A stretch of 17,067 nucleotides of DNA from JBOGFC01 sp050742155 (GCA_050742155.1 JBOGFC010000001.1:1-17067), one strand, 5' to 3'; shown: positions 6,455 to 14,627, counted from the stretch's first letter. The notes: generated by a model from the letters alone, not told the origin. Program-made: numbers and translations.

Positions 6455-6874
6455 ATGCCGGTCCTCTTCCTCAACATCCTCAAGCTCATCTTCATCGCCC
6501 TCATCTACCTCTTCCTGTGGCAGGTGGCCCGGGCCATCGCCGCCCACCTCGGGGGGGGCGGAGCAGAGCCTTCATCGAGACGGCGCGGGGGCGGCGAGCT
6601 GGTGGTGGTCCGCTCGGAGAACCAGGCCGGGCTGCACTTCTCGGTGCGGGACGTGGCGGTGGTCGGCCGCAGCCCGGAGGCCGATGTGGTGCTGGAGGAC
6701 GCCTATGCTTCCGAGTTCCACATGCGGCTGGTGGCAAAGGACGGTCGGCTGGTCCTCCACGACCTGGGCAGCACCAACGGCACCTACGTGAACGGCCGGC
6801 GGGTCACCAGCCCGCTGGCCCTCAACCGCGGTGACGCGGTGCAGATCGGCAACACGGTGCTGGAGGTCCGATGA
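6455..6874 (+). CDS. fhaB: FhaB-like FHA protein with N-terminal membrane helix
   Basis: 139 residues. A hydrophobic helix at about 4-30 (FLNILKLIFIALIYLFLW) anchors it, a glycine/arginine linker follows, and residues 48-139 are an FHA domain with G71-R72-S73, S86-x-x-H89 and DLGSTNGTYVNG (103-114). FhaB (FipA in mycobacteria) reads phosphothreonines made by the PknA/PknB kinases and connects to division proteins. The start ATG at 6455 follows AGGAGG (6445-6450) with a good spacing, and lies nine bases after the fhaA stop. Confidence 0.92.
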   Translation: MPVLFLNILKLIFIALIYLFLWQVARAIAAHLGGGGAEPSSRRRGGGELVVVRSENQAGLHFSVRDVAVVGRSPEADVVLEDAYASEFHMRLVAKDGRLVLHDLGSTNGTYVNGRRVTSPLALNRGDAVQIGNTVLEVR

Positions 6875-6893
6875 GAGCACCGCCGGCAATGAG

Positions 6894-7601
6894 ATGATCT
6901 ACACCTGGTCTTCGGCCACTCATCCCGGGCTGGTGCGCTCCCACAACCAGGATGCGGTCTACCCAGGGGAGAGCGGGCAGGGGGCGGGCCCCTTGCTGGT
7001 GGCGGTGGCCGATGGCATGGGGGGCCATGTCGCCGGGGACGTGGCCAGCCGGGTGGCTATCGAGACCGCCGCCTCCGCCGACGGGGGTCCGAAACGGCGG
7101 GTGGCCGCCGCCAACCGAGCGGTGCTGGAGACCTCCCGGCAGCATCCGGAGCTGGCCGGCATGGGCACCACCCTGACCCTCGCCGCCCTGCAACCGGACG
7201 GGGCCCTCCGGCTGGCCCACGTGGGCGATAGCCGGGCCTACATCCTGCGGGACGGCGATCTGCGCCAGCTGACGACCGACCATTCGCTGGTGGCCGAGTA
7301 CCTGGCGGCCGGACGCATCGACCCCGAGGAGGTGGCCACCCACCCGCAACGGAGCGTCATCACCCGCGCCCTGGGCATCGAGACGGCCCTCAAGGTCGAC
7401 CTGATAGAGGAGAGGCTCCGACCCGGTGACCGGGTCCTCCTCTGCTCAGACGGGCTCAACAGCATGCTCGACGACGAAGAGATCATGCGACTGCTCGGGG
7501 CGGCTACTCCAGCCGAGGACATCACTTGGGCGTTGGTGGAAGCCGCCAACCGGGCCGGGGGTGAGGACAACGTCTCGGTGGTGGTGGTCGACGTCTCGTG
7601 A
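6894..7601 (+). CDS. pstP: PP2C-family serine/threonine phosphatase (PstP-like, catalytic domain only)
   Basis: 235 residues carrying all PP2C metal-site motifs: R15 and N-Q-D20, A-D40-GMGGH, GTTLT (91-95), HVGDSRAY (109-116), LTTDHS, S-D186-GL and E-D225-N. It reverses PknB phosphorylation and is manganese dependent in the family. Mycobacterial PstP has about 500 residues with a membrane helix and an external domain; here the protein stops right after the catalytic core, so it should be cytosolic. The ATG at 6894 starts with the typical YTWSSATHPGLVRSHNQD segment; a longer frame exists upstream but overlaps fhaB. Its stop overlaps the rodA start in GTGA. Confidence 0.93.
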   Translation: MIYTWSSATHPGLVRSHNQDAVYPGESGQGAGPLLVAVADGMGGHVAGDVASRVAIETAASADGGPKRRVAAANRAVLETSRQHPELAGMGTTLTLAALQPDGALRLAHVGDSRAYILRDGDLRQLTTDHSLVAEYLAAGRIDPEEVATHPQRSVITRALGIETALKVDLIEERLRPGDRVLLCSDGLNSMLDDEEIMRLLGAATPAEDITWALVEAANRAGGEDNVSVVVVDVS

Positions 7602-8890
7602 CCCGCACCGCTGAGGCGACGCTCCTGCTCGGGGCCGCTGCCATGGCCGCCATGGGAGTGGCGTTGGTCAACTTCGCCCCCCCCGGCACCGGGCTGGATG
7701 CCCAGGTGGGCCTGACCCTGCTGGTCTTCGCCCTGGCCTTCGGAGCGGTGCACCTGGCGATCCGGTTGTGGGCGCCCAACGCCAACCCCTACCTCTTTCC
7801 GCTGGCCGGCATCCTGACGGCCATCGGCTTCTCGATGATCTACCGGCTCGATCGTGAACTGGCCTCCTTACAGCGCTGGTGGCTGCTGGTGGCGGCGGGG
7901 ACGGCGGTCCTCGCCCTGTTCGTCTTCCGCCACACGGGCCTGGTGGTGCTCCGGCGCTACCGGTACAGCTTCCTGCTGGTGGCGCTCTTGCTCCTCCTGC
8001 TGCCCCTCCTCCCAGAAAGCTGGCTGCTGGGCGGCTTCGAGGCCAACGGGTCGAGGTTGTGGGTGCGGCTCCGGTTGGGCGGCTTCGAGCTGCAGTTCCA
8101 GCCCGGAGAGGTCGCCAAGCTCCTCTTGGTGGCCTTCCTGGCCTCCTATCTGGCCGATCGACAGCCCGCCTTGACCCAGATGACCCGCCGGGTAGGCGTC
8201 TTGCACCTCCCCGAGCCCCGCCAGCTCCTCCCCGTCATCTTGGCCTGGGTGGCCAGCTTCGCGGTGCTGGTCTACCAGCGAGATCTGGGAGCCTCGCTGC
8301 TCCTGTTCGCCATCTTCATCACCATGCTGTACATCGCCACCGGACGGCTGGCGTACCTCTTTGCCGGCCTGCTCCTCTTCTTGGGGGGGGCTTACGCCGC
8401 CTATCAGATCTTCTCGCACGTCCAGCGACGGGTGAGCATATGGCTGCGCCCGTTCGAGGACTTCGAGGGGGCCGGGTATCAGATCGCCCAGAGTCTCTTC
8501 GCCCTGGGGACCGGCAGCCTGACCGGATCGGGCCTGGGACTGGGAAGGCCCGACCTGATCCCCAACGCCGCCACCGACTTCGTCTTCGCCGCCGTCGCCG
8601 AGGAGTTGGGTCTGGCCGGCTCCATCGGGGTGGTGACCGCCTACGTGCTGCTGGCGGCGGCCTGCTTCGGGATCGCCCTGCGGGCCCGTGACCTGTTCCG
8701 CAAGATGCTGGCCGGGGGACTGGCCTTCGTGCTGGCCTTCCAGACGCTCCTCATCATCAGCGGGGTGATCCGCCTCTTGCCCCTCACCGGGATCACGCTC
8801 CCCTTCATGTCCTACGGAGGCTCGTCGCTGCTGGCCAACTTCGTGCTGCTGGCGCTGTTGGCCCGGGCCTCCCACGAGGAGCGCTCGTGA
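7598..8890 (+). CDS. rodA: SEDS peptidoglycan glycosyltransferase RodA/FtsW
   Basis: 430 residues with about ten to twelve hydrophobic helices. SEDS signatures: WVRLRLGGFELQFQPGEVAK (155-174), YQRDLGASL (226-234), GSGLGLGRPDLIPNAATDF (310-328) with the conserved Asp327 of TDFVF, EELGLAG (335-341) and LPFMSYGGSSL (401-411). SEDS proteins polymerise lipid II into glycan strands together with a class B PBP, here the next gene. Position between pstP and pbpA supports RodA (elongation) rather than FtsW. The GTG start at 7598 overlaps the pstP stop; the stop overlaps pbpA in GTGA. Confidence 0.95.
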   Translation: MTRTAEATLLLGAAAMAAMGVALVNFAPPGTGLDAQVGLTLLVFALAFGAVHLAIRLWAPNANPYLFPLAGILTAIGFSMIYRLDRELASLQRWWLLVAAGTAVLALFVFRHTGLVVLRRYRYSFLLVALLLLLLPLLPESWLLGGFEANGSRLWVRLRLGGFELQFQPGEVAKLLLVAFLASYLADRQPALTQMTRRVGVLHLPEPRQLLPVILAWVASFAVLVYQRDLGASLLLFAIFITMLYIATGRLAYLFAGLLLFLGGAYAAYQIFSHVQRRVSIWLRPFEDFEGAGYQIAQSLFALGTGSLTGSGLGLGRPDLIPNAATDFVFAAVAEELGLAGSIGVVTAYVLLAAACFGIALRARDLFRKMLAGGLAFVLAFQTLLIISGVIRLLPLTGITLPFMSYGGSSLLANFVLLALLARASHEERS

Positions 8891-10347
8891 ACCGCCCCAT
8901 CCGCCGCCTGGCGGCGGTGCTCATGCTGGCCTTCGCGGTGGTGGTGGTCGACCTCACCTACCTCCAGGTGGTGGCCGGGCCCGGTTACCGGGACGATCCC
9001 CGCAACGCCCGGGTGGCCTTGGCCCAGGCCGGCAGAGAACGAGGACCGATCCTCTCCCTGGAAGGGGAGACCCTCGCCCAGTCGGTCCCCGATCCCGACG
9101 ACCCACAGCGGTGGGTCCGCCAGTACCCCCACGGAGAGCTGTACGCCCACGTGGTCGGCTATGCCTCACTGCTCTTCGGGGAGGCCGGGGTGGAGGCCAC
9201 GCATTCGACAGAGCTGCGCAGCGGCCGCGACGCCACCATCTCCGGGCTGGTCCGCGCCTTGTTGGGGGACGACCTGCGTCCTAAGGGCCTCCGGGTCACC
9301 GTGAGCCACCAGGTGCAAGTGGTGGCTCGCTCCGCCCTGGGCGAGGCGCGGGGGGCGGTGGTGGCCCTCGACCCCACCACCGGGGCCCTACTGGCGGTGG
9401 TCTCCAACCCTTCCTTCGACCCCAACCTGCTGGCCTCGGCCGACGACCCGTCGGTGGGCGAGCAGCTCCAGGATGACCCCTCCCACCCGCTTCAGAGCCG
9501 GGCCACGCAGGAGTCCTACGCCCCCGGATCATCCTTCAAGGTGGTGACGGCCTCGGCCGCTCTCGAGTCGGGCGACTACAACGCCGAGAGCACCTTCGCC
9601 GATCCGGCCGAGACCGACCTGCCCGGCTCCACCGCCACGATTCGGAACTTCGACGGCGGGCTGTGCGGGGACGGCAGCGGGGTCAGCCTCACCCAGGCCT
9701 TCGTGCGCTCCTGCAACACCATCTTCAGCCAGCTGGGCATGGACCTCGGCCCCGAGCGGATGGTCGCCCAGGCCGAGGCGTACGGCTTCAACCAGGAGAT
9801 CCCCCTCGACCTCCCCACCCTGACCTCCCGCTTCCCGCCGCCCGGGGAGTTCGAGAACAACCTGGCCGCCCTGGCCCAGAGCGCCATCGGGCAGCGGGAC
9901 GTGCAGGCCACCGCCCTGCAGATGGCCCTGGTGGCGGCCGGGGTGGCCAACTCCGGGGTGATCATGTCCCCCTACGTGGTCGGCGAGGTCTTCAACCGGG
10001 AAGGCCAAGTCGTCCGGGTCACCGAGGCGGTCGAGTGGCGGCGGGCCATCAGCCCGGCCTCGGCCGCCCAACTGGCCGGCCTCATGGAGCAGGTGGTCAC
10101 CGCCGGTACCGGGCGGCGGGCCGCCATCCCCAATGTGCGGGTGGCCGGCAAGACCGGCACCGCCGAGCAGCCGGACGCCCCTCCCCACGTCTGGTTCGTG
10201 GCCTTCGCCCCGGTCGAGCAACCCTCGATCGCGGTGGCGGTGATCGTGGAGAATGGCGGCGAGTCGGGCGAGAGCGCCACCGGCGGTGGGGTGGCCGCCC
10301 CCATCGCCAAGCAGGTCATCGAGGCCTGGCTGGCCTCGGGCCGGTAG
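8887..10347 (+). CDS. pbpA: Class B penicillin-binding protein, PbpA type
   Basis: 486 residues. An N-terminal membrane helix (about 8-29) is followed by a dimerisation-like region and a transpeptidase domain with S215-S-F-K218 (acyl-enzyme serine), S275-C-N277 and K422-T-G424. It cross-links peptidoglycan outside the membrane and is the target of beta-lactams; as the partner of RodA it probably supports elongation or septal maturation. Length and layout match mycobacterial PbpA (about 490 aa). The GTG start overlaps the rodA stop. The N-terminal region is short compared with PBP2 proteins, as in the actinobacterial group. Confidence 0.95.
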   Translation: MNRPIRRLAAVLMLAFAVVVVDLTYLQVVAGPGYRDDPRNARVALAQAGRERGPILSLEGETLAQSVPDPDDPQRWVRQYPHGELYAHVVGYASLLFGEAGVEATHSTELRSGRDATISGLVRALLGDDLRPKGLRVTVSHQVQVVARSALGEARGAVVALDPTTGALLAVVSNPSFDPNLLASADDPSVGEQLQDDPSHPLQSRATQESYAPGSSFKVVTASAALESGDYNAESTFADPAETDLPGSTATIRNFDGGLCGDGSGVSLTQAFVRSCNTIFSQLGMDLGPERMVAQAEAYGFNQEIPLDLPTLTSRFPPPGEFENNLAALAQSAIGQRDVQATALQMALVAAGVANSGVIMSPYVVGEVFNREGQVVRVTEAVEWRRAISPASAAQLAGLMEQVVTAGTGRRAAIPNVRVAGKTGTAEQPDAPPHVWFVAFAPVEQPSIAVAVIVENGGESGESATGGGVAAPIAKQVIEAWLASGR

Positions 10348-10380
10348 GTCCGCCATCGGTTCTGCCCAGACGGAGAGGGG

Positions 10381-12300
10381 GTGCACCCTACAATCCCCCG
10401 GACCGTGGAGACTCAGACGATCCTCGCCGATCGCTATCAGCTCACCGCCCGCCTGGCCCGGGGGGGCATGGCCGACGTCTACGAGGCCCGCGATCTCCTG
10501 CTGGAACGACGAGTGGCGATCAAGGTGCTCCACTCCCAGCTCGCCGCGGACGACTCCTTCGTGCACCGCTTCCGTCGGGAGGCCCAGGCGGCCGCCAACC
10601 TGAGCCATCCCAACATCGTCGGGATCTACGACTGGGGCCACGGCGAGGACGGCAGCTACTTCATCGCCATGGAGCTGATCGAGGGAAGGACCCTACGGGA
10701 TATCCTCCGCGCCGAGGGCAGGCTGCTCCCCCGCCGGGCGGCCGAGGTGGCCGCCGAGGCGGCGGCGGCTCTGGCGGTGGCCCATCGGGCCGGTCTGGTC
10801 CACCGGGACGTCAAGCCCGGCAACATCATGCTCACCCGGGAGGGTGACGTGAAGGTGACCGATTTCGGCATCGCCCACGCCTGGGACGACTCCTCGGAGC
10901 TCACCCGCACCGGGGCCGTGATCGGGACGGCCACCTACTTCAGCCCCGAGCAGGCCCAAGGCCAGCCGGTCGACGAGCGCTCCGACATCTATGCGCTGGG
11001 AGTGGTTCTCTACGAGATGCTCACCGGCCATCCGCCCTTCTACGGCGAGAGCGCGGTGGCGGTCGCCTACCAGCACGTATCGAGCCAGGCCTCCGTCCCC
11101 TCCCTCGAGAACCCCGACGTCCCATCCCGGCTCGACGCGGTGGTCATGCGAGCCTTGGAGAAGGCGCCGGAGCTTCGCTACCAGACCGCCGACCAACTCC
11201 GGGAGGACCTCCTGCGGGTGCTGCAGGGGAGAACCCTGGTCCCTGGAGAGGAGGCCCCGACCCGCCTGATGGCCCCGGTTCCTCCGCCCACCGTCCCGCC
11301 CGATGAGACCTACCGGCAGGTGGCCGAGGAAGGACGAGCCGGCCAGCGGCTCTTCGTGCTCACCGTGGTCGGCCTGCTGCTCGCCCTTGGGCTGGGCCTG
11401 TTCGCCCTCACCCGGCTTCTCTCCGGTCCGATGGCCTCGGCGGAGCTGGTCACCATCCCCGACGTGTCCGGGAGGCCTGAGGCCGAAGCCTCCGTCCAGC
11501 TCCAGAACCTGGGTCTCACGGTCCGGCGGGCGGAAGAGCCCAGCCGGGAGTTCGAGAGGGGCACCGTGACGCGCACCCAGCCCGGGGCCGGGACCCAGGT
11601 AGAGACGGACAGCTTCGTGCTCATGTACGTCTCGGCTGGTCCCGAGGCTTTCCCGGTCCCCAACCTGGTAGGCCTCGCCCGCCAGGAGGCGGAGTCGCTG
11701 ATCGTCCAGCAGGGCTTCGAAGTGGGAACGATCACCGAGCAGCCCCACGAGGAGGTGCCGGCCGGGGTGGTGACAGAGCAGGCCCCGGGCGAGGGGGAGA
11801 CGGCCACCCCCGGAAGCCCGATCAACCTGGTGGTCTCCACCGGTCCGGAGGTGATCGCCCTTCCCGACCTGGCCGGCCGCTCAGAGCGGGACGCCATCTT
11901 CCAGCTGGCCAGCCTGGAGCTGCAGGCCAACTCCGTCGAGGAGTTCTCGGACGAGGTGGCGGAGGACTTCGTGATCCGGACCGAACCGCCGGCCGGCACC
12001 GAGGTCCGCAAGGGCGAGGTGATCACCCTGGTGATCTCGAGCGGGCCCGCCCCCGTGGCGGTGCCCGACCTGCGTGGAATGACCGAGGAGGAGGCCCGCC
12101 AGGCCGCCCAGCAGGCAGGCCTTGGCTTGGTGGTGGAGGATGAGCGGCAGACCACCCTCGATCCCGCCCAGGACGGCCGGGTGGTCGAGCAGTCCCCCGA
12201 CCCGGGAGCACAGGTGGCCAAGGGGTCGTCGGTGCGGGTGACGCTGGCCGAGTTCGTGGCTCCCACGACCACCACGTCGACCACCACCACGAGCCCGTGA
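10381..12300 (+). CDS. pknB: PASTA-domain serine/threonine protein kinase PknB
   Basis: 639 residues. Kinase domain about 18-280: glycine loop RGGMADVY (27-34), catalytic K48, H141-R-D143-VKPGN, D161-FG, activation loop with T175 and T177 (LTRTGAVIGTATY) and S-P-E190. One membrane helix at about 324-345, then four PASTA repeats (about 355-420, 421-490, 491-556, 557-625) and a threonine-rich tail. The external PASTA units bind muropeptides or lipid II; the kinase phosphorylates FHA proteins and cell-wall enzymes. GGAGAGG at 10372-10378 precedes GTG 10381 and fixes the start. The related kinase pknA, which follows pbpA in mycobacteria, is absent. The stop overlaps a GTG in the mutY frame. Confidence 0.97.
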   Translation: MHPTIPRTVETQTILADRYQLTARLARGGMADVYEARDLLLERRVAIKVLHSQLAADDSFVHRFRREAQAAANLSHPNIVGIYDWGHGEDGSYFIAMELIEGRTLRDILRAEGRLLPRRAAEVAAEAAAALAVAHRAGLVHRDVKPGNIMLTREGDVKVTDFGIAHAWDDSSELTRTGAVIGTATYFSPEQAQGQPVDERSDIYALGVVLYEMLTGHPPFYGESAVAVAYQHVSSQASVPSLENPDVPSRLDAVVMRALEKAPELRYQTADQLREDLLRVLQGRTLVPGEEAPTRLMAPVPPPTVPPDETYRQVAEEGRAGQRLFVLTVVGLLLALGLGLFALTRLLSGPMASAELVTIPDVSGRPEAEASVQLQNLGLTVRRAEEPSREFERGTVTRTQPGAGTQVETDSFVLMYVSAGPEAFPVPNLVGLARQEAESLIVQQGFEVGTITEQPHEEVPAGVVTEQAPGEGETATPGSPINLVVSTGPEVIALPDLAGRSERDAIFQLASLELQANSVEEFSDEVAEDFVIRTEPPAGTEVRKGEVITLVISSGPAPVAVPDLRGMTEEEARQAAQQAGLGLVVEDERQTTLDPAQDGRVVEQSPDPGAQVAKGSSVRVTLAEFVAPTTTTSTTTTSP

Positions 12301-12311
12301 GCCGGACGTAA

Positions 12312-13151
12312 GAGCGACGACGGGCCCTGCTCGCGTGGTACGCGGGGCAAAAACGTCCCCTGCCGTGGCGGGCGACCAGTGATCCCTACCCGATCTTGGT
12401 CAGCGAGGTGATGCTCCAGCAGACCCAGGCCGAGCGGGTGGTGCCTCACTATCGCCGGTTCCTGGCGGCGTTTCCCTCCGTGGACACCCTGGCGTCGGCC
12501 GGCGCCCGAGAGGTGCTGGCCCGGTGGTCGGGGCTGGGCTACAACCGACGGGCGCTCCGCCTCCAGGCGGCCGCCCGCCGGATCGCCGAACATGGGTGGC
12601 CGACCACCGTCGAGGGCCTGCGCCGGCTGCCGGGTGTGGGGCCCTACACCGCCGCGGCGGAGGCCTGCTTCGCCTTCGGAGCCCAGGCCCCCACCCTCGA
12701 CACCAACCTGCGGCGAGTCCTGAGCCGGTGGGAGGGCAAGGAGCTTCGTGGCGTTCGCCTCGAAGAGGCGGCTCGCCGCGCGCTGGGCTCCGGCCGGGCA
12801 GCCGAATGGAACCAGGCGGTCATGGACCTCGGTGCGAAGATCTGCCGCTCACAAAGGCCGCGTTGCGACCGGTGCCCGGTGCGCGCTTGGTGCCGGGCGC
12901 CCGGCCTGGCACTGGGACCCCGGCCCCACACCCCCTTCCAGGGCTCTCGCCGTCAGGCTCGAGGAGCGATCCTTCGGGCTCTCCTCCAGGGCGCCGGGCC
13001 GGAGGTGGGCGAGCTCGCCTCCCTGACCGGGCTCGATGCTCGGAGGGTGCGCGCCGCCCTGGGGGCCCTGGAGCAGGACGGGCTGTTGACCGAGCAGGGC
13101 GCTACGGGCTCTCCAGGAAGTTGGCCAGCATCGCCGGGCCCTCGGCGGTGA
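12312..13151 (+). CDS. mutY: MutY-like adenine DNA glycosylase, start disrupted by an in-frame TAA
   Basis: HhH-GPD glycosylase with LPWRATSDPYPILVSEVMLQ..., catalytic Glu coded at 12405-12407 (SEVMLQQTQ), LPGVGPYTAAA hairpin, Asp at 12699-12701 (TLDTNLRRVL) and the 4Fe-4S pattern C-x6-C-x2-C-x5-C coded at 12843-12893. MutY removes adenine opposite 8-oxoguanine. The C-terminal NUDIX-like domain is replaced by a short winged-helix-like tail (RQARGAILRALL, LDARRVRAALGALEQDGLL), as in actinobacterial MutY. Oddity: homology reaches back to about 12312, yet there is no ATG/GTG/TTG until TTG 12396, which would cut off LPWR. In the same frame GTG 12297 overlaps the pknB stop in GTGA, but TAA at 12309-12311 interrupts after four codons. 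CTG 12327 is a possible rare start. The last 50 bases overlap trpG on the other strand. Coordinates give the uninterrupted homologous frame. Confidence 0.8.
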   Translation, partial: ERRRALLAWYAGQKRPLPWRATSDPYPILVSEVMLQQTQAERVVPHYRRFLAAFPSVDTLASAGAREVLARWSGLGYNRRALRLQAAARRIAEHGWPTTVEGLRRLPGVGPYTAAAEACFAFGAQAPTLDTNLRRVLSRWEGKELRGVRLEEAARRALGSGRAAEWNQAVMDLGAKICRSQRPRCDRCPVRAWCRAPGLALGPRPHTPFQGSRRQARGAILRALLQGAGPEVGELASLTGLDARRVRAALGALEQDGLLTEQGATGSPGSWPASPGPRR

Positions 13152-13665
13152 GCACGCTCTCCGGGTGGAACTGCACCCCCGAGATCGGCAGCCGTCGATG
13201 ACGGACCGCCATCACCACCCCGTCCTCGCTCTGGGCGCACACCTCCAGCACCTCGGGCACCCGCACGGCCGCCAGCGAGTGGTAGCGGGTGGCGGTGAGG
13301 GGACTGGGGAGGTCCCGGAAGATCCCCCGCCCGTCGTGGGAGACCTCGGACGTCTTGCCGTGCCGCGGCTCGGGGGCCAAGTCCACCTTGCCCCCAAAGG
13401 CCACCACGATCGCCTGATGCCCGAGGCATACCCCCAAGGTGGGGATCTCCTGCGCCAGGGTGTCCAGATAATCCAGGGAGTATCCCGCCTGCTCGGGCCG
13501 TCCCGGCCCTGGGGAGATCACCAGGCGGTCCGGCCGCAGGGCGGCCCCCTCGACGGGGGGCAGACGGTCGTTGCGGACCACCACCGGCTCGGCACCCAGG
13601 CGGCCCAGGTACTGGACCAGATTGAAGGTGAACGAGTCGTAGTTATCGATCACCAACACCCTCAT
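13102..13665 (-). CDS. trpG: Glutamine amidotransferase TrpG/PabA
   Basis: 187 residues, the usual length of anthranilate synthase component II and of the aminodeoxychorismate synthase subunit PabA. Class I amidotransferase motifs: IDNYDSFTFNLVQYL at the N-terminus, SPGPG (51-55), nucleophile C80 in GVCLGHQA, and H167/E169 in FHPES. It supplies ammonia from glutamine to chorismate for tryptophan or folate; in actinobacteria the copy next to pknB is often taken as PabA or as shared by both pathways. The frame is open further upstream, but MRVLVIDNYDSF defines the ATG at 13665, which overlaps the small membrane gene in ATGA. No synthase partner is in the window. Confidence 0.94.
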   Translation of the reverse strand: MRVLVIDNYDSFTFNLVQYLGRLGAEPVVVRNDRLPPVEGAALRPDRLVISPGPGRPEQAGYSLDYLDTLAQEIPTLGVCLGHQAIVVAFGGKVDLAPEPRHGKTSEVSHDGRGIFRDLPSPLTATRYHSLAAVRVPEVLEVCAQSEDGVVMAVRHRRLPISGVQFHPESVLTAEGPAMLANFLESP

Positions 13666-13814
13666 CGGGCCACAGTCCCCCCGGGGTCGATGAACCTCCC
13701 CGCCCACTCGAAGACCACGAGCAAGGCCACCAGGGCGAGGGTGGCCAGCAGCACCAGAACGATGATCCGCACCAAGGGCGGCCCGGGCATCCGGGCGTAG
13801 AGCCGGGGGATCAC
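13662..13814 (-). CDS. Small single-helix membrane protein (50 aa)
   Basis: A 50-codon frame between the sortase and trpG. It starts with GTG at 13814, overlapping the sortase stop in GTGA, and ends in TGA overlapping the trpG ATG. The product begins MIPRLYARMPGPPLVR, continues with a strongly hydrophobic helix (about residues 15-35, VRIIVLVLLATLALVALLVVF) and ends with a short polar tail. Positive charges before the helix predict N-in, C-out topology. Coupling on both sides argues that it is translated. I know no family name; an accessory to the sortase or a small membrane regulator are guesses. Confidence 0.7.
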   Translation of the reverse strand: MIPRLYARMPGPPLVRIIVLVLLATLALVALLVVFEWAGRFIDPGGTVAR

Positions 13815-14557
13815 GAAGAACTGGCCGGGTACTGCGTGGCTGAGGCGAGCAGCTTCTCCACGTATGGATGATTGGGCCCATCGACCATCTCAGCGAAGAC
13901 GATGAGGCGCTCGGCAGCCGAGAAGCGGGGGTTACAGGTGGTGAGGGTGAGCCAGGCTCCCGGCCGGGGATCGGTCACCCAGACGTCGGTGGGGGCGACC
14001 ACCAGAAGCTCCCGTACCTCGTAGACGTGCCGGCCGACCGCCGTCTCGACGAAGATGTCGTCTCCCGGCTCCAGCAGGTTCAGGTCCCAAAAGGGTGCCC
14101 CATAGGTGGTGCGGTGGCCGCTCACCACCGCGTTGCCCGGCTGGCCGGGTAGCGGGGTCCACGGCATGTGGCCGGGGCCCTTCCTGAGATCTGCCCCGCC
14201 GACTCCCTCCACCATCACATGGTCGACCCCCGCCTCTGGGATGATCAGGTGCCCGAGCGGAGCCCCCTCGAGCGGGGCAGGTTCCGCCAGCAGCTCGACT
14301 CCCGGGACAGCCAGCGGCTCCTGCGGTGGGACCGTCGTCTCCGGACTGCCGGCCATGGTGGGGTCGTCGGCCACCGTGGTGGGCAGTTGCACGGCCACCG
14401 TCTCCACCTCGGCCAGTCGGGCCGCCAGATCAACCTCCAGCCGATCCTGGGCCCGGGCGGTCAGCAGAGTGGTCACCCAGAGCTGGTAGCCCAAGAAGGC
14501 GAAGATGAGCAGGCCGGCACCGACCAGCGTCCAACCCATCCGCCGTACCACTCGCAC
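13811..14557 (-). CDS. Class E sortase
   Basis: 248 residues: an N-terminal membrane helix (about 9-28), a proline/threonine-rich stalk (58-100), and a sortase barrel from about 100. The catalytic triad is visible: H148 in VVSGHRTTYGAPF, C208 in LTLTTCNPRF and R217 in AAERLIVF. GHRTTYGAPF and the TLTTC motif fit class E sortases of high-GC actinobacteria, which attach surface proteins carrying LAXTG-like signals to the wall or build pili. No substrate protein is in the window. GTG 14557 is chosen because GGAGG (14572-14568) lies ten bases upstream; ATG seven codons in is an alternative. A TACTCT -10 box precedes it. The stop overlaps the 50-aa membrane gene. Confidence 0.92.
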   Translation of the reverse strand: MRVVRRMGWTLVGAGLLIFAFLGYQLWVTTLLTARAQDRLEVDLAARLAEVETVAVQLPTTVADDPTMAGSPETTVPPQEPLAVPGVELLAEPAPLEGAPLGHLIIPEAGVDHVMVEGVGGADLRKGPGHMPWTPLPGQPGNAVVSGHRTTYGAPFWDLNLLEPGDDIFVETAVGRHVYEVRELLVVAPTDVWVTDPRPGAWLTLTTCNPRFSAAERLIVFAEMVDGPNHPYVEKLLASATQYPASSS

Positions 14558-14589
14558 CGGGACCCGGCCTCCGATTCGCTCTTCGGTTA

Positions 14590-14595
14590 AGAGTA
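14590..14595 (-). promoter_or_regulatory. -10 box of the sortase operon (TACTCT)
   Basis: TACTCT reads on the minus strand from 14595 to 14590, about 32 bases before the GTG of the sortase gene, leaving an untranslated leader of roughly 25 bases with GGAGG at 14572-14568. It is divergent from the crgA promoter 33 bases away. No strong -35. Confidence 0.45.
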
Positions 14596-14627
14596 TCAGG
14601 GCCCGTCGGCTGCGGCGCGGGCCCGAC

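Noticed and set aside
7868..8875. 335-codon minus-strand frame opposite rodA
   Set aside because: Composition dominated by Gln/Glu/Gly/His from the complement of leucine-rich membrane codons; rodA explains the DNA.
10348..10380. Remnant of pknA between pbpA and pknB
   Set aside because: Only 33 bases separate the genes; they contain the pknB ribosome-binding site and nothing kinase-like.
12258..12300. ACC/ACG-rich run at the pknB end as a functional repeat
   Set aside because: It simply codes the Thr/Ser-rich C-terminal tail of PknB, common in wall-facing proteins.
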